A stretch of 46,218 nucleotides of DNA, from NCBI GenBank assembly GCA_024401025.1, contig JAKSLV010000001.1, forward strand, positions 70,643-116,860. Direction: 5' to 3'. This document shows, one piece after another, positions 25,390-32,950 of this stretch. The translations under genes were made by a program, and so were the position numbers. A model generated the notes under the pieces. The model was not told the DNA's origin, ran no database searches, and worked only from the letters and a program-made list of their open reading frames with translations. The number at the start of each line of letters is the position of its first letter. The stretch's first letter is position 1. Source of the stretch: Bacteroidales bacterium. Lineage in GTDB: Bacteria > Bacteroidota > Bacteroidia > Bacteroidales > UBA3824.

Positions 25390-27096
25390 ATGGCAAACTA
25401 CTATAGCGATCATCCAGAATTGGAATTCCACCTTCATCACCCATTGATGAAGCGCATTGTGGATCTTAAGGAACGTAACTACGAAGATAAGGACAAGTTT
25501 GAGGATGCACCTGTTGACTATGAGGATGCCATCGAGAACTACAAGCAGATTCTTGAGATTACCGGCGACGTTGCCGCCAATGTAATCGCCCCTAACTCTG
25601 AGGCTGTAGACCTCGAGGGTCCACACTTGGAGAATGGCCGTATGATCTACGCGTCGAAGACTTACGAGAACCTCGACGTTACCCGCAAGGCTGGTCTCTA
25701 CGGCGCATCAATGCCTCGCCGTTTCGGTGGCTTGAATCTGCCCAACACCACATTCTCTATGCTCAGCGAGGTAATCTCTGCCGCTGATGCAGGTTTCCAG
25801 AATGTATGGAGCCTCCAGAGCTGTATCGACACTCTCTACGAGTTCGGCAGCGAGGAGCAGCGCGCAAAGTACATCCCACGCGTATCAGCCGGCGAGACAA
25901 TGTCTATGGACCTCACCGAGCCTGATGCTGGTTCCGACCTCCAGCGCGTAATGCTGAAGGCTACTCAGGATCCTGACGGCACTTGGAGATTGAACGGTGT
26001 AAAGCGTTTCATCACCAACGGTGACTCTGATATTCACCTTGTACTTGCACGTAGCGAGGAAGGCACACACGACGGCCGCGGTCTCTCAATGTTCATCTAC
26101 GACAAGCGCGACGGCGGTGTTGACGTTCGCCACATCGAGCACAAGCTCGGTATCCACGGCTCTCCTACATGCGAGCTCACTTACAAGAATGCAAAGGCAG
26201 AACTTTGCGGCGACCGCAAGCTTGGTCTTATCAAGTATGTGATGGCTCTTATGAACGGCGCCCGTCTCGGTATCGCAGCTCAGTCTGTTGGTGTTGAGCA
26301 GGAGGCTTACAACGAGGCTCTCGCTTATGCTAAGGACCGTGCACAGTTCAACAGCAAGATCATCAACTTCCCTGCTGTTTACGACATGCTTTCAAGAATG
26401 AAGGCTAAGCTCGATGCTGGTCGTTCACTTCTCTATATGACAGCACGTTACGTAGATATCTACAAGGCTCTTGAGGATATCCAGCGTGACCGCAAGCTTA
26501 CTCCAGAGGAGCGCGCCGAGCTCAAGAAATACTCTAAGCTCGCCGATGCTTTCACACCACTCGCCAAGGGTATGAACTCTGAGTACGCCAACCAGAACGC
26601 ATACGATGCAATCTCTGTACACGGCGGTTCAGGCTTCATCATGGAGTACAAGTGTCAGCGTCTCTACCGCGATGCACGTATCTTCTCTATCTACGAGGGT
26701 ACCACACAGCTTCAGGTAGTTGCAGCCATCCGCTACATCATCAACGGCACCTACAATCAGGTACTCGCTGATATGCTCGCTCAGCCAGTTGCCGAGAATC
26801 TCCAGCCACTCCAGGCACGTGCCAAGGCTATGGCCGAGAAGCTCGCCGCTTGCATCGAGAAGGTAAAGGCATTCGAGAACCAGGAAGCTCAGGACTTCCT
26901 CGCTCGCAGTCTCTACGACATCACCGGCAACACAGTAATGTCGCTCCTCATCCTCGACGACGCTACACGCGCTCCAGAGCTCTTCGAGAAGAGCGCACGT
27001 GTTTACATTCCATACGCTGAGGCCGAGGTTGCACGCGCTGCCGCTTTCATCGAGAACTTCGATATCAACAACATCGAGAACTACCGCATGGCCTAG
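25390..27096 (+). CDS. Acyl-CoA dehydrogenase, long form
   Basis: 568 residues; short-chain enzymes such as Bcd are about 380, so this is the long class with a C-terminal extension. The flavin/substrate core includes MSMDLTEPDAGSD (near 172-184), RLNGVKRFITNGD, MNGARLGIAAQSVG, and the C-terminal IYEGTTQLQVVAAIRYI, where the Glu of YEGT is the catalytic-base position of the family. The extra C-terminal part (about 460-568) is helical, like the acyl-CoA dehydrogenase C domain of DmdC-type enzymes. It passes electrons to the EtfAB made by the two genes before it. Its substrate is not clear: no thiolase, crotonase or CoA-transferase is nearby. Confidence 0.92.
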   Translation: MANYYSDHPELEFHLHHPLMKRIVDLKERNYEDKDKFEDAPVDYEDAIENYKQILEITGDVAANVIAPNSEAVDLEGPHLENGRMIYASKTYENLDVTRKAGLYGASMPRRFGGLNLPNTTFSMLSEVISAADAGFQNVWSLQSCIDTLYEFGSEEQRAKYIPRVSAGETMSMDLTEPDAGSDLQRVMLKATQDPDGTWRLNGVKRFITNGDSDIHLVLARSEEGTHDGRGLSMFIYDKRDGGVDVRHIEHKLGIHGSPTCELTYKNAKAELCGDRKLGLIKYVMALMNGARLGIAAQSVGVEQEAYNEALAYAKDRAQFNSKIINFPAVYDMLSRMKAKLDAGRSLLYMTARYVDIYKALEDIQRDRKLTPEERAELKKYSKLADAFTPLAKGMNSEYANQNAYDAISVHGGSGFIMEYKCQRLYRDARIFSIYEGTTQLQVVAAIRYIINGTYNQVLADMLAQPVAENLQPLQARAKAMAEKLAACIEKVKAFENQEAQDFLARSLYDITGNTVMSLLILDDATRAPELFEKSARVYIPYAEAEVARAAAFIENFDINNIENYRMA

Positions 27097-27135
27097 TATC
27101 AGGCTTTTCGGTTTTCTCCGATAAACTATAATAAG

Positions 27136-27172
27136 AGAGGCGACCTCAGCAAAATGAAGCCGCCTCTTTTTT
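27136..27172 (+). terminator. Intrinsic terminator after the etf operon
   Basis: AGAGGCGACCTCA (27136-27148) pairs, with two mismatches, with TGAAGCCGCCTCT (27155-27167), loop GCAAAA. A run of T follows to 27172. Confidence 0.82.
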
Positions 27173-27200
27173 ATATTTCCTTGCTATTGATGCAGAGAGG

Positions 27201-27575
27201 TTATTTCCAGAAAACAAGACCCACGGCTGCTATCAGGAGTATGAACGCCAGTATGTGGTTCCACTGAAGATGGAGGGCTCCAAACAGCATGCCGCTCACA
27301 ATGGTGAATACTATCAGGGAGAGCGCTTCCTGAATCACTTTCAGCTGTATCAGCGAGAAAGGACCTCCGTTGTCCACGAAGCCTATTCTGTTGGCCGGCA
27401 CCTGGCAGCAGTATTCGAACAGGGCTATGCCCCAGCTGATAAGGATTATCAGATACAGAGGAAGGTTGGAGTACTTGGGAATCTGAGCCATCTTGAGGTG
27501 GCCATACCATGCAAGGGTCATGAATGTGTTGCTGACAACGAGCATCACGATAGAGATAATGCCTTTTTGTAACAT
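27201..27575 (-). CDS. DUF486 / DMT-family small membrane protein
   Basis: 124 residues with four predicted membrane helices (about 6-24, 38-55, 78-100 and 105-123). The sequence FMTLAWYGHLK, SWGIALFEYCCQVPANRIG and LKVIQEALSLIVF is characteristic of DUF486, a compact relative of drug/metabolite transporters (EmrE-like fold). The substrate is unknown. It is a single gene, convergent with the etf operon and divergent from the lipoprotein gene. I found no clear promoter for it. Confidence 0.88.
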   Translation of the reverse strand: MLQKGIISIVMLVVSNTFMTLAWYGHLKMAQIPKYSNLPLYLIILISWGIALFEYCCQVPANRIGFVDNGGPFSLIQLKVIQEALSLIVFTIVSGMLFGALHLQWNHILAFILLIAAVGLVFWK

Positions 27576-27619
27576 ATTTTTTGTTTTATAAATTAGGGTT
27601 TTTTGTATTAAACGTGTTA

Positions 27620-27627
27620 TAATTTTG
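27620..27627 (+). promoter_or_regulatory. -7 box for the lipoprotein gene
   Basis: TAATTTTG fits TAnnTTTG and lies 30 bases upstream of the ATG at 27658. The nearest TTTG (27602-27605) leaves only 14 bases, so the -33 part is poor. Confidence 0.4.
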
Positions 27628-27657
27628 GAAGTCTAAATTATATACATTTCATCAAAA

Positions 27658-28824
27658 ATGGCTTTAAAAATACATAAAATACTTTTTATATTTCTGTTAA
27701 CTATCACGTTTGTGTCATGCGCTGGAGATGACGATGACGAACCTGGATCGTCCAACGAAGCGTTTGATGCGTCTCCCGGCAGCTCCGGTCATGAGGAAGG
27801 ATTTGTGATAGGACAGCCATGGTGGCTTTTTGCGCCTTCTGTTGCTTCTGATACTGTTCAGATTTCTGATACGCTTGCAGAATTTCCTACTCAGGAATCA
27901 TTCACCACGAAATCTGTGGCATACGTGTTTGGATTTCAGAGGCTGGCTTCTGATATTGTGAGTCAGCTTTTTGCCCTTCCGGCAGATTCCGAAAACAAGT
28001 GGATGAATTTCTTTACATCCAATCTGGGCACTTTTGTATCACTCAGCGATTCCAGACCCAAGCAGTGGCAGCTGGATTATGATGCCGAGTATCAGGGCAA
28101 GGTATGGCCATACCATCTGGAGATAAGCGATTTGCCCGATGGAAGCCCCGACGGCAAAACCAACAAGGCCATAGATTTTTTTTATGACGGGGAATACAAG
28201 AATGGAATTTTGTTTTTTGCGCCCCAGTATCTTAATCCCGTGATGTATCCCGAGAAGGTTATGGGACATGGGATGAAGTGCAGCCTGTATTTCAGCTCCC
28301 GGAGTGGAGTGCTGGAAAACATACTTAGCGTAAGCAATTTTGCCGACGACGGTCGCCCAAACGTATACGGCAATGTTTACTTATATACCAGAAAATATTC
28401 GAATGCCATATCGTTTGCCTCGATAGTGGATATGCCGCATCTGTGGTTTGGCAAGAAGGAAGACATCGGCTATTCGGTTTTGATGATTGGCGGCATAGAT
28501 TGCGCTATATCCAATATGGCGGTATCAGCGGCCCTTTGCCCAAACACCACCACAAACAATCTTTCCGAATCGTTGATACGGGAGTATGGAGTGGAGAAAA
28601 CGATGCCTAAAAAATGCCGACAGTGGAATGTGGTAAGCGGATGCGATACGATATACGAGTATCAGACTCCTGCCTTCATGAATTCCAACACATACATAGG
28701 CGCCGGCCGCGAGGTGCCAGACCGCACCGTATTCAGCAAGGCATTGTCGGTGATGGAGGATGCCAAAATCCTGGAGTATCAGCTTTCTCCATACAAAGTA
28801 TCCATTCAGCAGATAGAACAATAG
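27658..28824 (+). CDS. Surface-type lipoprotein of unknown function
   Basis: 388 residues. Signal peptide with FVSC (Cys at 21), directly followed by AGDDDDEPGSS. An acidic stretch right after the Cys is the lipoprotein export signal that sends Bacteroidota lipoproteins to the cell surface. The rest has no repeat or motif that I recognise; it contains many aromatic and beta-type segments (WWLFAPSV, WPYHLEISDLP, GNVYLYTRKYS). It shows no sign of being part of a SusCD-type pair, as no TonB-dependent receptor is near. It is followed 134 bases later by the SUMF1 gene set. Confidence 0.85.
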   Translation: MALKIHKILFIFLLTITFVSCAGDDDDEPGSSNEAFDASPGSSGHEEGFVIGQPWWLFAPSVASDTVQISDTLAEFPTQESFTTKSVAYVFGFQRLASDIVSQLFALPADSENKWMNFFTSNLGTFVSLSDSRPKQWQLDYDAEYQGKVWPYHLEISDLPDGSPDGKTNKAIDFFYDGEYKNGILFFAPQYLNPVMYPEKVMGHGMKCSLYFSSRSGVLENILSVSNFADDGRPNVYGNVYLYTRKYSNAISFASIVDMPHLWFGKKEDIGYSVLMIGGIDCAISNMAVSAALCPNTTTNNLSESLIREYGVEKTMPKKCRQWNVVSGCDTIYEYQTPAFMNSNTYIGAGREVPDRTVFSKALSVMEDAKILEYQLSPYKVSIQQIEQ

Positions 28825-28877
28825 CAATTGTAGAAAAAAAATATATCAATTTGTGTTTATAAATTGAATATTTGTTA

Positions 28878-28885
28878 TATATTTG
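28878..28885 (+). promoter_or_regulatory. -7 box for the SUMF1 gene set
   Basis: TATATTTG fits TAnnTTTG, with a TTTG at 28850-28853 (24 bases away, longer than ideal). The leader to the ATG at 28959 would be about 68 bases. Confidence 0.45.
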
Positions 28886-28958
28886 CAACATTATGCGCTT
28901 TGCAGCGTTATAATGCTGAAAGATCATCAATCAACTAACATTATTAACATTTTGCAAG

Positions 28959-29861
28959 ATGAATAGACTATCAATTATTATTGCAGCCTTGTTGTGCCTT
29001 ACTTTGCAGGTGAGCGCCCAAACAACGCCTGAGATGGTGAAGGTGGATGGCGGTACTTTCAAGATGGGTAATTCCGGAAAGGGAGATGCCGACGAGAAAC
29101 CTGTTCATACTGTAACGGTAAATTCCTTTTACATATCTAAATACGAGCTTACTGTCAAGGAGTACAAGCAGTTTGTAAACGATCACTCTGTAAATGAGTT
29201 TGCCGCCAAGCGCGAGCACGTGATGCCTTCCGCTCCTGATACTACCTGGATGCGCGAGCATCCCGACACCAAGAAGTATTATCCGCTGCCTGCCGTTTCA
29301 TGGTGGGGCTGGCAGGACAACATGCCTATGCACCATATCACTTGGTACGACGCAGTGGCATATTGCAACTGGCTGTCGGCCAAGGAGGGTTTGCAGAAGT
29401 GCTATTCTGAGGACGAGGACGGCGCTGTTTTCCTGGACCTTTCCAAAAACGGATACCGACTTCCTACCGAGGCTGAGTGGGAGTTTGCCGCACGTGGTGG
29501 CAAAAATTCCAAGAACACCACTTATTCCGGTAGCGAGAGCCCTGAGACTGTGTGCTGGTACGACGACACTTCTCTGCTGAAGGGACCTCAGAAGGTGGGT
29601 TCCAAGGCTCCAAACGAGCTCGGCATCTACGATATGAGCGGCAATGTATGGGAGTGGTGCTCCGACTACTATCAGAAAGATTTCTACGCAAAATCTCCTG
29701 CCGCCAATCCTATGAACAACACCATAACATCTTACCGTGTTCTAAGAGGCGGTTCATGGCACTATCAGGTGGACCACGCAACTGTAACATCGCGTGATGG
29801 TCCAGAGCCTGCGTTCACCAATTACAATTATGGCATGAGACTTGCAAGAAACGCACAGTAG
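28959..29861 (+). CDS. Secreted SUMF1-fold protein, non-enzymatic (A)
   Basis: 300 residues. Signal peptide 1-20 (ends VSAQ, no lipobox). The SUMF1/formylglycine-generating-enzyme fold is clear: MVKVDGGTFKMGN, FYISKYELTVKEYKQF, ITWYDAVAYCNWLSAKEG, YRLPTEAEWEFAARGG, ELGIYDMSGNVWEWCSDYY and YRVLRGGSW. In the place where true enzymes have two catalytic cysteines after RGGS, the sequence reads RGGSWHYQVDHATVTSRDG, with none. It should therefore be a binding or structural member, like GldK/GldJ-type proteins. A paralogue follows after 20 bases. Confidence 0.92.
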   Translation: MNRLSIIIAALLCLTLQVSAQTTPEMVKVDGGTFKMGNSGKGDADEKPVHTVTVNSFYISKYELTVKEYKQFVNDHSVNEFAAKREHVMPSAPDTTWMREHPDTKKYYPLPAVSWWGWQDNMPMHHITWYDAVAYCNWLSAKEGLQKCYSEDEDGAVFLDLSKNGYRLPTEAEWEFAARGGKNSKNTTYSGSESPETVCWYDDTSLLKGPQKVGSKAPNELGIYDMSGNVWEWCSDYYQKDFYAKSPAANPMNNTITSYRVLRGGSWHYQVDHATVTSRDGPEPAFTNYNYGMRLARNAQ

Positions 29862-29881
29862 ATAACCAATTCTTTTGTTTT

Positions 29882-30691
29882 ATGAGACTATCCGGAATAT
29901 TTGGCAGGATAATGTCTGCTGTTTTGTTGCTGGCCTTATCGTCAGCCGGCCTTATGGCTCAGATTACAAATCCCCCAGCCGTAGTTATGGTTAAGGGTGG
30001 CACTTTCAGTATGGGATGCAAGGATGGATATTCCGACGAGGCTCCTGTCCACAAGGTTACCCTCAGCGATTTCTATATTGGAAAGTACGAGGTTACTGTG
30101 GCTCAGTATCGTCAGTTTTGCAACGAGACCGGTCGCAGAATGCCTTCATCTCCCAAGGACGAGTGGTACGAGGAGCACGACAAGGCTGTAAAGTGGCAGT
30201 GGAACGATACCTATCCTATTGTGAATGTAAACTATAACGATGCCCTCGCATATTGCGCCTGGCTGTCGGAGAAAACGGGCGAAACCTACACCTTGCCTAC
30301 CGAGGCCCAGTGGGAGTATGCCGCTCGTGGTGGTCAGCAGTCGCACGGATACAAGTATTCTGGATCCAACGACATCAACGAGGTGGCCTGGTACGACGAG
30401 AATACCCATGAGAAGGGTATCCGTACTGTGGGACGCCTGAAGCCAAACGAGCTTGGTATCTACGATATGAGTGGCAACGCCTGGGAGTGGTGCAAGGATT
30501 ATTGGGGAAATTACACCGACAAGGCTCTCAAGGATCCTACTGGTCCCAAGTCAGGCACATGGCGCGTAATTAGAGGCGGCGCATGGTATAATGTGGATGA
30601 TATGTCGCGTGTTACATCGCGTGACGGCCCACTTCCTACTTTCACAAACTTCTATTATGGCTTCCGTGTGGCAAAGTCTGTAAAGAAATAA
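29882..30691 (+). CDS. Secreted SUMF1-fold protein, non-enzymatic (B)
   Basis: 269 residues. Signal peptide of about 26 residues (LALSSAGLMAQ). It has the same fold blocks as the gene before it: VVMVKGGTFSMGCKDGYSDEAPVHK, FYIGKYEVTVAQYRQF, YTLPTEAQWEYAARGG, ELGIYDMSGNAWEWCKDYW and WRVIRGGAWYNVDDMSRVTSRDG. Again no cysteine pair follows RGG. The shared ends (TSRDG-PxP-FTN-YYG-R-AK) show that genes A and B arose by tandem duplication. The next gene starts 15 bases later, so the three are one unit. Confidence 0.92.
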   Translation: MRLSGIFGRIMSAVLLLALSSAGLMAQITNPPAVVMVKGGTFSMGCKDGYSDEAPVHKVTLSDFYIGKYEVTVAQYRQFCNETGRRMPSSPKDEWYEEHDKAVKWQWNDTYPIVNVNYNDALAYCAWLSEKTGETYTLPTEAQWEYAARGGQQSHGYKYSGSNDINEVAWYDENTHEKGIRTVGRLKPNELGIYDMSGNAWEWCKDYWGNYTDKALKDPTGPKSGTWRVIRGGAWYNVDDMSRVTSRDGPLPTFTNFYYGFRVAKSVKK

Positions 30692-30706
30692 TTTTTCATC
30701 TTCATT

Positions 30707-31252
30707 ATGAACCGTAAATTTATCGTAAGAATCTTTGGAATAGTGGTTGCCCTATTCTTGATCCTGGCAGGTGATGTGGCGCACGCCCAGCTTCGAACGC
30801 GTGTGTTTCTGTCGCCAAGGCTCAAGATTGGTTGGACTTTCTATTCTGGATTCAATTATGGTTTAGAGATGAATATCGGTCTTTTCAACTTAAAGGAGGA
30901 GAAACCGGAGATCAATGTTTGCCTTGCTCCTCAGTATATGCTTGTAAACTACAAGGGTAATGTCCACAGCCTTATTTCCGTGAACGCCGTGCTTGAATCC
31001 GATTATTACAGGCTTACACTTGGAATGGGAGAGGCCCTCACCAAGTGGGGTTTCAACAACCGAAACTCCAACAAGGCTTTCGGATATAATGTGGGTCTGG
31101 GGCTTTCCACTTCCAGCAAGTTTACTCCCTGGGTGGAGGCCAACGGTTTTGTGCTGAAAAACGGATATTGGGAATTCTACGGGCGTCCATACTACCTATC
31201 GGTATCAGGATTTTTCAGGCCTGATCCTTACGTTGTCTACGAGACCAACTAA
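30707..31252 (+). CDS. Small outer-membrane barrel-like protein
   Basis: 181 residues with a cleavable signal peptide (to about AHA-Q, residue 27). The mature part alternates hydrophobic and polar residues with many aromatics (LKIGWTFYSGFNYGLEMNIGLF, SVNAVLESDYYRLTLGMG, NGYWEFYGRPYYLSVSGFF), as in small beta-barrels, but ends in YETN and not in the usual C-terminal Phe. No family is recognised. The position 15 bases behind two SUMF1-fold genes suggests the three act together at the outer membrane. Confidence 0.75.
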   Translation: MNRKFIVRIFGIVVALFLILAGDVAHAQLRTRVFLSPRLKIGWTFYSGFNYGLEMNIGLFNLKEEKPEINVCLAPQYMLVNYKGNVHSLISVNAVLESDYYRLTLGMGEALTKWGFNNRNSNKAFGYNVGLGLSTSSKFTPWVEANGFVLKNGYWEFYGRPYYLSVSGFFRPDPYVVYETN

Positions 31253-31265
31253 CATAAAAATATCA

Positions 31266-31305
31266 ACGGCAGGAAACTTTTGATTGTTCAAATGTTTCCT
31301 GCCGT
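31266..31305. terminator. Intrinsic terminator after the SUMF1 gene set
   Basis: ACGGCAGGAAAC (31266-31277) pairs perfectly with GTTTCCTGCCGT (31294-31305); inside, TTGA pairs with TCAA. TTTTGTTTT follows on the plus strand. The minus-strand gene at 31325 ends just beyond, so the hairpin may serve both. Confidence 0.85.
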
Positions 31306-31324
31306 TTTTGTTTTATATTGCTTT

Positions 31325-31912
31325 TTAGAATCTCTTGGTCTTGTTTATCTCCATCACCTCTCTCAGGTGGTCCACTATGAATCTCTGAGCTTCCATTCCG
31401 TATACCACTTTGGTCATGATGTTGCCGTTGGATAGAAACTCCTTTATCACGATGCCTAGCGCGTTGCCCTCGGCTGTGGGTATCACCTTGCGCCTCTCGC
31501 GCTTTATGTATCCGTATGTGGTGAGCACCTCTATCGCGCTTATGCCTTTCAGCTTTCTCATTTTCGATGATTGCCTCAGCGAGTTAAGCCTGTTGCAGAT
31601 GTCAGCCATGGTGATGGGTGTCTCGGAGAATTCGTATTTCTGCGATTCTTTGGTTGTGATGTCGTATTCCTCCAGAGTGTCCTCGGTTTTTCCGTGGGGA
31701 TTTCCCATATATCCATCTTCGCACTTGCGTATCTCGTCCTGCAGGTAGTCCGAAAGGAAATCCAGCTGTCGCGATACCTTGTATTCGTATATCACCTCCT
31801 TGGTGCTTATCGATTTGCCTGTTACGGGGTTGATGCCGTCGATTAGTTTGTCGATATAGTCCTTGGTGGTCTTCAGTTCTTTCAGAAGTTCTTCGGGATC
31901 GAGATTTTTCAT
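31325..31912 (-). CDS. Hypothetical protein, possible winged-helix C-terminal region
   Basis: 195 residues, soluble, no signal peptide. The N-terminal half has INPVTGKSISTKEVIYEYKVSRQLDFLSDYLQDEI, similar in style to a helical segment found in several Bacteroidota DNA-related proteins. The C-terminal half (ITMADICNRLNSL...MRKLKGISAIEVLTTYGYIKRERRKVIPTAEGNALGI) looks like a winged helix with a recognition helix and a wing. That is an impression, not a family assignment. It is a single gene with an excellent promoter. Confidence 0.75.
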   Translation of the reverse strand: MKNLDPEELLKELKTTKDYIDKLIDGINPVTGKSISTKEVIYEYKVSRQLDFLSDYLQDEIRKCEDGYMGNPHGKTEDTLEEYDITTKESQKYEFSETPITMADICNRLNSLRQSSKMRKLKGISAIEVLTTYGYIKRERRKVIPTAEGNALGIVIKEFLSNGNIMTKVVYGMEAQRFIVDHLREVMEINKTKRF

Positions 31913-31944
31913 ATTGGTATATTATTGTGGTTTTTAAACTTTTA

Positions 31945-31976
31945 CAAAAGTAGATATTCTTTTTTAATATACCAAA
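31945..31976 (-). promoter_or_regulatory. Promoter of the 195-residue hypothetical gene
   Basis: On the minus strand TTTG (31973-31976), 20 bases, TACTTTTG (31945-31952): a full consensus match, about 33 bases upstream of the start codon. Confidence 0.75.
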
Positions 31977-32023
31977 TAATCTTTATTTTTTATCTAATAT
32001 ATTGTATATTTTTTTACTTCTCA

Positions 32024-32938
32024 TTACTTAATATCGATTTTCCCGAGATTTTCGGCGCTTATGCTTACCTGATTCATTATGCTTGTGATGTCTTGCTGAG
32101 TGATGTTGGCGTAGTCGCAGGGTCTGGAGCACGGTATCAGGCCCGCCATGTCGGCGAATCCCGGCGATACCAGTATTCGGCTGTCGTCTTCGCGGTAATA
32201 TTCGCTTGGGCGGTGTTTCTCGCGCGGGAAAATGGCTATCCGGTATCTGTCGCCAGTATACACCACTCCCAGGTTGGCTTCAGGCTCTTCCATTCCGTAT
32301 GTCAGGCTTATCTGCTCAAGGACGTGTTGCAGCCTGTGCGCAGCATCGCTGGCATCAGCACTCTCTATAAGGATGATGCCGCGCGTGGGTTCCTTTATGA
32401 TGTGTATTCCGTTTGCGCTATTTATGGAGTATTGGCGTATCAGGCTGTCGAATTCCATGAACACTGGCAGTTTGCTGGCCTCTCCGGCCTGAAAATGGCA
32501 GTGGAATGGGGCCGACGCGCCGGATTTAGGGCTGTTGTAGAATACGCACATGCCGGGCATGGATGATGACAGCCGCATCAGCCTGCTGCTGTGTCCGTGG
32601 ATGCTTTGCGGTGTGTGCTGCCGGCTGATGATTGTGAGATGGTTTTGCAGTATCGGGAACGGGTTTACGCTTATGAGAAACTGCTCGTCGTAGTTTTCCT
32701 TTATCTGATACTCGGGCATGTTGGGCACGCACAGAAAACACGCTTTCTCGTCAAGCGGCTTCTGTATGTTGGCCGTGGACGATTTTATTCTGGCGGGGTT
32801 TAGCTGTAGTGTGTAGCTGAAGCCCTGATACTGGATTTTCCGCGTCTGGCTGTTGGCAAGGTTCGCGAATGCGGCCCTGAATTGCTCGCTGCTCTCCATC
32901 TGCCTCTGGAAGAGCCGTGTGGCTATGTTGTCTTGCAT
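32024..32938 (-). CDS. DUF4922 protein, HIT/GalT-like nucleotidyltransferase fold
   Basis: 304 residues. A histidine-triad-like motif H146-C-H148-F-Q150 (SGASAPFHCHFQAG) and a preceding CFLC (67-70) resemble the GalT/Ap4A phosphorylase/GDP-hexose phosphorylase branch of the HIT superfamily. FLISVNPFPILQNHLTIISRQH near 87-108 is also typical of that fold. The likely activity is transfer or phosphorolysis of a nucleotide or nucleotide-sugar; the substrate is not known. It is encoded 12 bases behind mutS2 and probably shares its transcript. Confidence 0.8.
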   Translation of the reverse strand: MQDNIATRLFQRQMESSEQFRAAFANLANSQTRKIQYQGFSYTLQLNPARIKSSTANIQKPLDEKACFLCVPNMPEYQIKENYDEQFLISVNPFPILQNHLTIISRQHTPQSIHGHSSRLMRLSSSMPGMCVFYNSPKSGASAPFHCHFQAGEASKLPVFMEFDSLIRQYSINSANGIHIIKEPTRGIILIESADASDAAHRLQHVLEQISLTYGMEEPEANLGVVYTGDRYRIAIFPREKHRPSEYYREDDSRILVSPGFADMAGLIPCSRPCDYANITQQDITSIMNQVSISAENLGKIDIK

Positions 32939-32950
32939 GTTGGTTGCTGT

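Noticed and set aside
28959-30691. Active formylglycine-generating enzymes
   Set aside because: The two catalytic cysteines are missing in both proteins and there is no sulfatase gene in the window.
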